From Triops longicaudatus (taxonomy: Eukaryota; Arthropoda; Branchiopoda; Notostraca; Triopsidae), in assembly GCA_022885665.1 (NCBI GenBank), contig JAGQDJ010000029.1, positions 310,001 through 374,000 on the forward strand: a stretch of DNA of 64,000 nucleotides, written 5' to 3'. The notes under the pieces were generated by a model, which did not search any database, was not told the origin of the DNA, and saw nothing but the letters and a program-made list of their open reading frames with translations. This document shows positions 58,801 to 64,000 of the stretch, one piece after another. Both the position numbers and the translations under genes were made by a program. The stretch's first letter is position 1; each line of letters starts with the position of its first letter.

Positions 58801-61140
58801 CCGTTATTCCGAAGCCTGTGTGTGAATAGTAACGTTTTGCCCTACAAGGTTTCTTCAAAAAGTACTAAGAAGACGAAAATAACGGGCTATAGACTAATTT
58901 TACCATAATAGAACTGTTTCAGTTGGGTCATTTCACGGCTTTGAGCTAAATTCAGGTTCTTGTCCTTGGGACGTGATACAATTTGGAAGGAAAATTTATC
59001 GACGGATAAATCTTTTCTGAAAAGTCTTAACTAGCTGAAACAAGCTGTGACTTTTCCAAGTATGAAATACGGTGACAAATCATATTCCGTTTTCAACGCG
59101 TTTGAAAAGCGCGCCCTTGGCTTGTTTACGTCACAGAAGAAAGCCATCGCCTTAGGCAGCCAATAGGACAAATATTTGTTTCATCTCACTTTGTCCAGAT
59201 TATTTCTTACGCCTGATTCGCATTGCAGTGAAATATAAGAAGTTGGCAAAACGAGTTATTATAAAAGTAGAGTTTTTGTCAAAGCAATTTTATCAAAGCT
59301 TCGCAAATTGCCGAAAACACACAAAAAGCGTTGGCAGTTCTGGCACACGGTTTTATGATTCCTATATCTGTCACAGCTGACATGTCGTATTTTTTGCGGT
59401 CTTTAACTCTTTTTATTTCTACAGATTTGAAGGGAATTTAGAGCAGCTCCAGCACCGCACCAAATGTTTCATCCCTTGGGCTTGCGTCCACGCCTTGCGG
59501 CGGTGCCCGAGTCTGATAACGGCCGCCGTTCAAGCCTTCCACCATCACCGTGACGAGCATACCACGACTTTGTCCGCTATGCGCAAATTTCCGCCTGAGA
59601 GCCGTGTCTGGGCCCGGATCACTATGTCACGTGGTCAGTACGCCCTTCTCAGGGCAACGAACTTCGCGCCGTCACGCATTGTTGGTTGGAATATCCCACC
59701 TGCTAACCACGCAGACTTCAAAGGCTACGATTTGGGCATGAAATTGGTAAGAACAATCATAAATCATCAAAACAGATCGAATTTAAAGCAAAACTAGTAA
59801 ATGCGCGAAAATAAAAAATGACAATAAAAAAGAAAATAAAAAATGAAAATTTGACATAAATATTTGACAAAAAATTATTTGACATAAATATTTTTTAACT
59901 AAAAATAGTAAATATCTTAAGAATTGTTTATTCAAAGGATAATTAGATTATATGAAGTTAAGCAAAGAGCTAGTTTGTAGGAAAGTGAATGAAATCTGAT
60001 GTTTTGAATAATAATCGAATTTTCCTTTTTTTAAGGCGTGTGGATTCGAAATCTTGGCTGCGCAAGCGGTAAAGGAAGTAGGCGCCCCGCGTTTAGAGGA
60101 AAACGTCCAGTGGCAGCGTTATGTTGCAAGTTTGGAGAAAAGAGGCTATTTTCAGAACTTTTTACCCCAATCCGAGCCTTATAACACATTGTTACAGCAA
60201 GCTAACGAGTTTTTTCTACAACACGTGGACTGGAAAGAAGGTAGCCGGCCTGCGCATGCCGAAAAGCTGCTGTCGTTGCTCGAAGAAGAAGCTGATGGCT
60301 CGGTTTACGAAAAAGAAGGGAAAATGGACACCTTACCAGATGATGGTACATTTTTTATTCGAAATTCTATTTCCCAGTAGAATTTGTGAACAATTCGAAA
60401 AAATAATAATTATTATTATTTTAAATATTTTCTTTCATAATTCAGATGATTCGTGGTTGACTTTAACACCGGAAAGTTTGGACGAACTCCTGGCGAAGCA
60501 ATTCAATCTGCAAAGCAGCGGTAATGCAACAGCTCTTTTACCCAACTTGGAAGACTTCTTGAAATACGAAGCTGGTGCGGAAGGGGCGGAGCCCAGGAAG
60601 CCGCCTCGTGGACGGAAACGTTCTTCGCAAGTGCATTCGCGCAAGATTTCGACCTTGTCTAACTTTTCGACCGTGTCCGAAGCTTCAACCAATATTGCGT
60701 TCGATCCAGACAGTTTTGGTAAAGCGTTGGAAGGTATTTTGGATTGCCACGTGCCGGAGGATGACTTTTCCGACTCGGATACAGGCATGAGCTCCTATGG
60801 AGAAGATGAGGATGAAGATGAGTTGCAATCAGGTATGGATTGTTGTGTATTTTGTATTGTAGAAGGAATTTGAATTTAATCAGAGATAATTATAGGTTCG
60901 TTGAAAGAGTATATGAAAGCTATGGACCAAGAATTGGCAAGCACTGACGTGAAGAAGATTCCTCCGGCTCCTGGGAAAGCATCGTCCGAATCGTCCTTGG
61001 ATGATGTGGAGAGTTTTGAACCGGTGAACATAGATGGTGCAGCTTTGGGCAACTTACTGGCCGCTTACCAAGCCCAGCGAGGTCGACCGGGTCCGGCGTC
61101 TTCTTTGCTTTCGCATTTGAGGGAAAACGACGGAGAGTGA
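49814..61140 (+). CDS. ecd: Ecdysoneless (ECD / SGT1)
   Basis: Conserved protein needed for ecdysteroid production in insects and for pre-mRNA splicing (it binds Prp8 and R2TP) and cell-cycle progression. Exons 49814-50024, 50078-50195, 58412-58499, 58572-58753, 59425-59746, 60036-60345, 60446-60832, 60896-61140, total 620 residues (human 644). Recognised by VHYFLF, QYIWHNEPFRL, HLFGSVNFGEIIDDEWFIVY, DADGEFMLAEVADLLPK, INRVYLVAGKLYVIPI, CFIPWACVHAL, SLITAAVQAFHHHRD, YDLGMKLACGFEIL and an acidic Ser/Asp-rich C-terminal half (DDDDSWLTLTPESLDELL, EDEDEDELQSG). Exon 2 ends in AG and exon 3 starts with T, giving Ser at the joint. This is exact by frame although the intron is 8.2 kb, far longer than any other here. 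An unusually late start of the main conserved block is normal for the family. Confidence 0.95.
50291..50912. repeat. Diverged direct repeat in the ecd intron
   Basis: About 80 bases at 50291-50372 and again at 50832-50912. They share GGTCCAATT.CTA.AATTTC, then GC.TATCTTT-like sequence and AGTGAATTTTA. Similarity is roughly three quarters. It may be an old dispersed repeat family. Confidence 0.55.
57927..58115 (+). other. Exon-like ORF of unknown origin in the ecd intron
   Basis: 62 codons. The segment STKDPPQRKQNELS, then QVVQLLALPQPELNFAVIES, has protein-like composition, and GTATGT after it could serve as a splice donor. It does not fit the ecd frame and matches nothing I recognise. It could be an alternative exon, a nested gene fragment or chance. 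Confidence 0.25.
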
Positions 61141-62619
61141 AAGAAGATGGAGGCTTCCACGATTGTTGGGCAGACTTTTCTTCCAGGAATCAAAAAACCA
61201 AATATTTTATATTTGCATGCTCTATAAGGGGAACACTTGTCTATTTCCTTCAAGGAGGGTTGGAACGGAAGGGAGCAAGCAGAGAAAAGGAACGTTCTTA
61301 TATGTAAATACTGACGTGAACAGAGAATGGAAGTGGCCAGTAGTTGCGTTCTAAAAAGGCACTGTGTACTGCGTCTGCTACCGAAATAATTTGCTAATTA
61401 ATTTATTCAGACCCTCTTCTTGTGATAATTTGGTAAATAAAATGCACTTCAATTCAAATTGAAATCGTTTCTTTTAATAGTATCGAAGATCCGCAAAGCT
61501 ATTAGTAAAGAATATTCTCAAAAACTACGATCCTTTTCAGTATCGTAGACTGATCCATTCTCCGTTGCAATAATCTGTATCAATGACGTATCCGATTGTG
61601 TAGAAAAATCATTGCTGATATGAGATATATTCTAGAAAAATTAGATATATTCTAGGAAACTTAAAAATTAAAACTCAAATTAATTTCGCATTCAGTTTCA
61701 TTTAATTTATCTTACAGTATTTAGTTTGTTTTTCAATTTTTTTCCCATAGTTCACAATAGTCGAGAAGCTACAACTGCACATGCTGTATTGTATATTTTT
61801 ATATAAATTTCGTGGCAAGTGCATAACTTCCTATACACATTCTGTTTCAGATTAAAAAAAGTCACAGTTTATCACAACTGAGTAAGATCACTAAGTTGTC
61901 AGAATAGTCATGCAATTGTTTTCTTAGGAAGAACTTGAATAATAGTCACGGCAGTTGAAAAATCGCAAGAACGCATGCTGTACTTCTATACATAAAATTT
62001 TCTGCAATTACATGGCTGTCTTTATGTAATGCTGGATAACCTAAAAAAAAGAACAATGTTTATTTTAAATCGTCATGTAGCCTTTTTTAAATATTGAAGA
62101 AAAATATTCGGTCACATTTTTTCGGAATCAAATACGTGTACGTTTAATCACGGAATACGAACGCCCCTGGTGTACAATTTTGAAATTTACCGCGCCTCGT
62201 TTAAGACGTCTGGAAGTTCAAAAAAAGCTCATTCGCTCTTCACTTTCCAAGTATCGAGTTTTCAGGAAGTGCATCGATAACGATATCTGCAACCTCGTAA
62301 ACATAAACCACTTTTCTCCCTCAGTTTATCGGAGGATGGGGTGTGACACTTCCTGATATGTACGAAAAGTCCCGCACTCTTTTTATAATTTCTTTAGTGC
62401 GGTTGGATAATTTACTGTCGTGAATTTCCATGGATCACAAACTTTTTCTGTGAATCTCTATGAAGTGAAGTGAAAGTCGAAGTGCTTTATACCAAGCTAG
62501 TCTCTTTGCTGCCAGTGCCTTTTGCTTTGCAAACAAGTCTCCTGTGAATTACTCGAAATTATTGTATGTGATAATCATTCCTGTAGCATAGAGCATATTG
62601 ATCCAAATCACAGAACAAA
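61141..62619. other. Intergenic region between ecd and the SLP-76-like gene
   Basis: ecd 3' region followed by AT-rich spacer and the upstream region of the next gene. No additional gene was found on either strand. Confidence 0.5.
61436..61441 (+). terminator. Poly(A) signal of ecdysoneless
   Basis: AATAAA about 300 bases after the ecd stop, followed by a T-rich stretch. Confidence 0.55.
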
Positions 62620-64000
62620 ATGGCTAGTCGCAGAAGTGTCAATTTTGGCTCGTTGCCCCCTGCGTCCCAAGTTCGCACGTACAATGTATCCCAAGTTATC
62701 CATCTCCTTGAAAAAGTAAACATCTTATCATGTCTAATACGAAAACAACAAGCTTTATGTAAACGCCTTTAGGGGTCTTCAAATTTTCGATTTTTATTGC
62801 CTATAAACTAGAATATTGAAGATAACGCTAATTTTAAACACAAGTGCAACTATCGAATTTGTCGGACTAATATGCGCGTGTCCGTTGTATCAGTTCTTAA
62901 AATCAGCCGCTGTAAGCAATGCGACAATTCGCAGCTCTGTCTTTCACATTAACAAACATTTTGAATCGCTTTATAAACCATATTTTACTAGGCCAATTTG
63001 TCTGATTGTTCCCGGGCATTTGAGAAACGCCAAATTAACGGTGCCATGCTCCTAAACCTGAAAGATGACGATATTATGCCCTGGGTCGGTTCTGGTGACC
63101 TCAAGGTCACGCACTTAAGGTAGTTAACAAAACTGCTATAAATCAAGCCTCGTAATTTTACGCCTGGGTAATTCTTTTTCTCGTAGGCAAATAAGTGGAC
63201 TGATCAAGCACCTAAATGTAACACAAACTCCAGTCGAAAATACTGCCAAACCCGTCACTGCAATACGTAGCTTTGAACTGCCTGCTGCTCGTAACCCCGA
63301 CCCCGTGAGGCCCTCTCTGGCCATAAAGCCACGCCCTCCGTTCTCTCAAAAGCCCATGATTACTGGCAACCGACCGTCATCTTTCTTGTTCAAAAATGCC
63401 AATGTGTCGAACATAGCTAAACCTGAGCTTGTGAACATCGCACAGAAACCAAAGATTGAAGATGTTAATCAAGACGAAGATGAGTATGAAATACCCATAA
63501 CGCATTCCATTACGAAGCGAGTGCCGCCACCGTCGTTGCCCCAGGCGAATTTCAAACCTGGCGCGCCATCTTTCCGGGCACCGGCCCCGCCATCTTTTCT
63601 TGCCAAAATGCAACAGCAGCAACAAGTACGTCAAGAACAGCCACAAGAAAAACAGCAAGAAAAGCATCAACAGCGAGAGAATGCGTTCAATAAAAAGCAA
63701 GAAACGACTAATGAGGAAGATAATGTTTATTCCAATTGGGAAGACGAGCAAGTGCCGCAGTTCAAGGTGCCAACGGGGCCGCCCTCTCTTGCTGAAAAGT
63801 TGCGTCAACAATTGAAGAAGCATTCACAGGAGGAAAAAGTCATAGAGGAAGACGATATATACTCGAATTGCGAAGATGAGCAAGTTTACGACGTACCCAG
63901 CAACATTCCTGTTGTGTTTCCGTTTACAGCGAGTGAATTGCCGTTACCACCACTTGTACAAGGGACCAAGGTAGTGGAAGAGGAAGATGCTTACGAAGTG
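62620..64000 (+). CDS. SLP-76/BLNK-like adaptor protein, 5' part
   Basis: Start of a gene that runs off the right edge. Exons 62620-62715, 62992-63119, 63187 to at least 64000. The first two exons make a short SAM-like domain (VSQVIHLLEK, then SRAFEKRQINGAMLLNLKDD and GLIKHL), in the same place and style as the SAM domain of SLP-76. The third exon is a disordered stretch with Pro/Arg-rich parts (LAIKPRPPFSQKP), a Gln-rich run, and three acidic tyrosine modules: DEYEIP (about 63475), EDNVYSNWEDEQVP (about 63717) and EDDIYSNCEDEQVYDVP (about 63849), with a fourth (EEDAYEV) at the edge. YxxP/YxNx sites within acidic context are phosphotyrosine docking sites in this family. An SH2 domain is expected beyond the window. 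Splice phases fit. The identification rests on domain order, since the SH2 domain is not visible. Confidence 0.7.

Overview
This is a eukaryotic, intron-rich, moderately AT-rich window. It is almost certainly from an arthropod: it carries a chitin-binding cuticular protein, an ecdysoneless gene, a MADF/BESS regulator and an array of sialin-type SLC17 transporters. Introns are mostly 50-600 bp with clean GT..AG borders, so exon chains could be assembled by reading frame and splice phase. For most genes the summed length divides by three and matches the known family length (Rac1 192 aa, Prp4 521 aa, DRG1 364 aa, Hrs 668 aa, Ecd 620 aa). I cannot name the species. No bacterial operon, CRISPR array or prophage is present.

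Layout. 1-2848 (+): 3' part of a receptor guanylate cyclase. 5481-8150 (+): spliceosomal Prp4. 8456-25580 (-): three tandem SLC17 sialin-like transporters (A, B, C) with the same ten-exon structure. An RR-type cuticle protein gene (20369-21247, -) and a pol III-like tRNA-derived element (about 19131-19369) lie between B and C. 26302-26415 (-): a candidate small proline/arginine-rich ORF. 27600-28512 (-) NTMT1 and 28958-29468 (+) ATP synthase subunit f are divergent neighbours. 30205-32737 (-): Rac1. 34043-35889 (+): an unassigned secreted, Asn-glycosylated solenoid-like protein. 36680-37270 (-) and 46275-47162 (+): two BRI3 paralogues in opposite orientation, flanking Hrs/HGS (39734-43512, -) and DRG1 (44078-45869, -). 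47840-48911 (+): a MADF-BESS DNA-binding protein. 49814-61140 (+): ecdysoneless, with an exceptional 8.2 kb second intron. 62620 to the right edge (+): the start of an SLP-76/BLNK-like SH2-family adaptor.

The genes are a mix of housekeeping functions (splicing, ATP synthase, N-terminal methylation, ESCRT-0, ribosome-associated GTPase) and signalling or surface functions (receptor cyclase, Rac1, SLP-76-like adaptor, transporters, cuticle). Nothing in the sequence shows that they form one pathway.

The sequence has two assembly scars at N20196 and N20752. In each, the same 143 or 124 bases stand on both sides of a single N. The second breaks the cuticle gene frame, and collapsing it restores the frame exactly. 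The most interesting unexplained items are the SLC17 array (two copies lost an acidic residue kept in family members), a conserved block 5' of copies A and B, a perfect 22-bp stem hairpin in an intron of C, the pol III-like unit, the giant ecd intron, the orphan secreted protein and the adaptor at the right edge. I found no clear undescribed multi-gene system.
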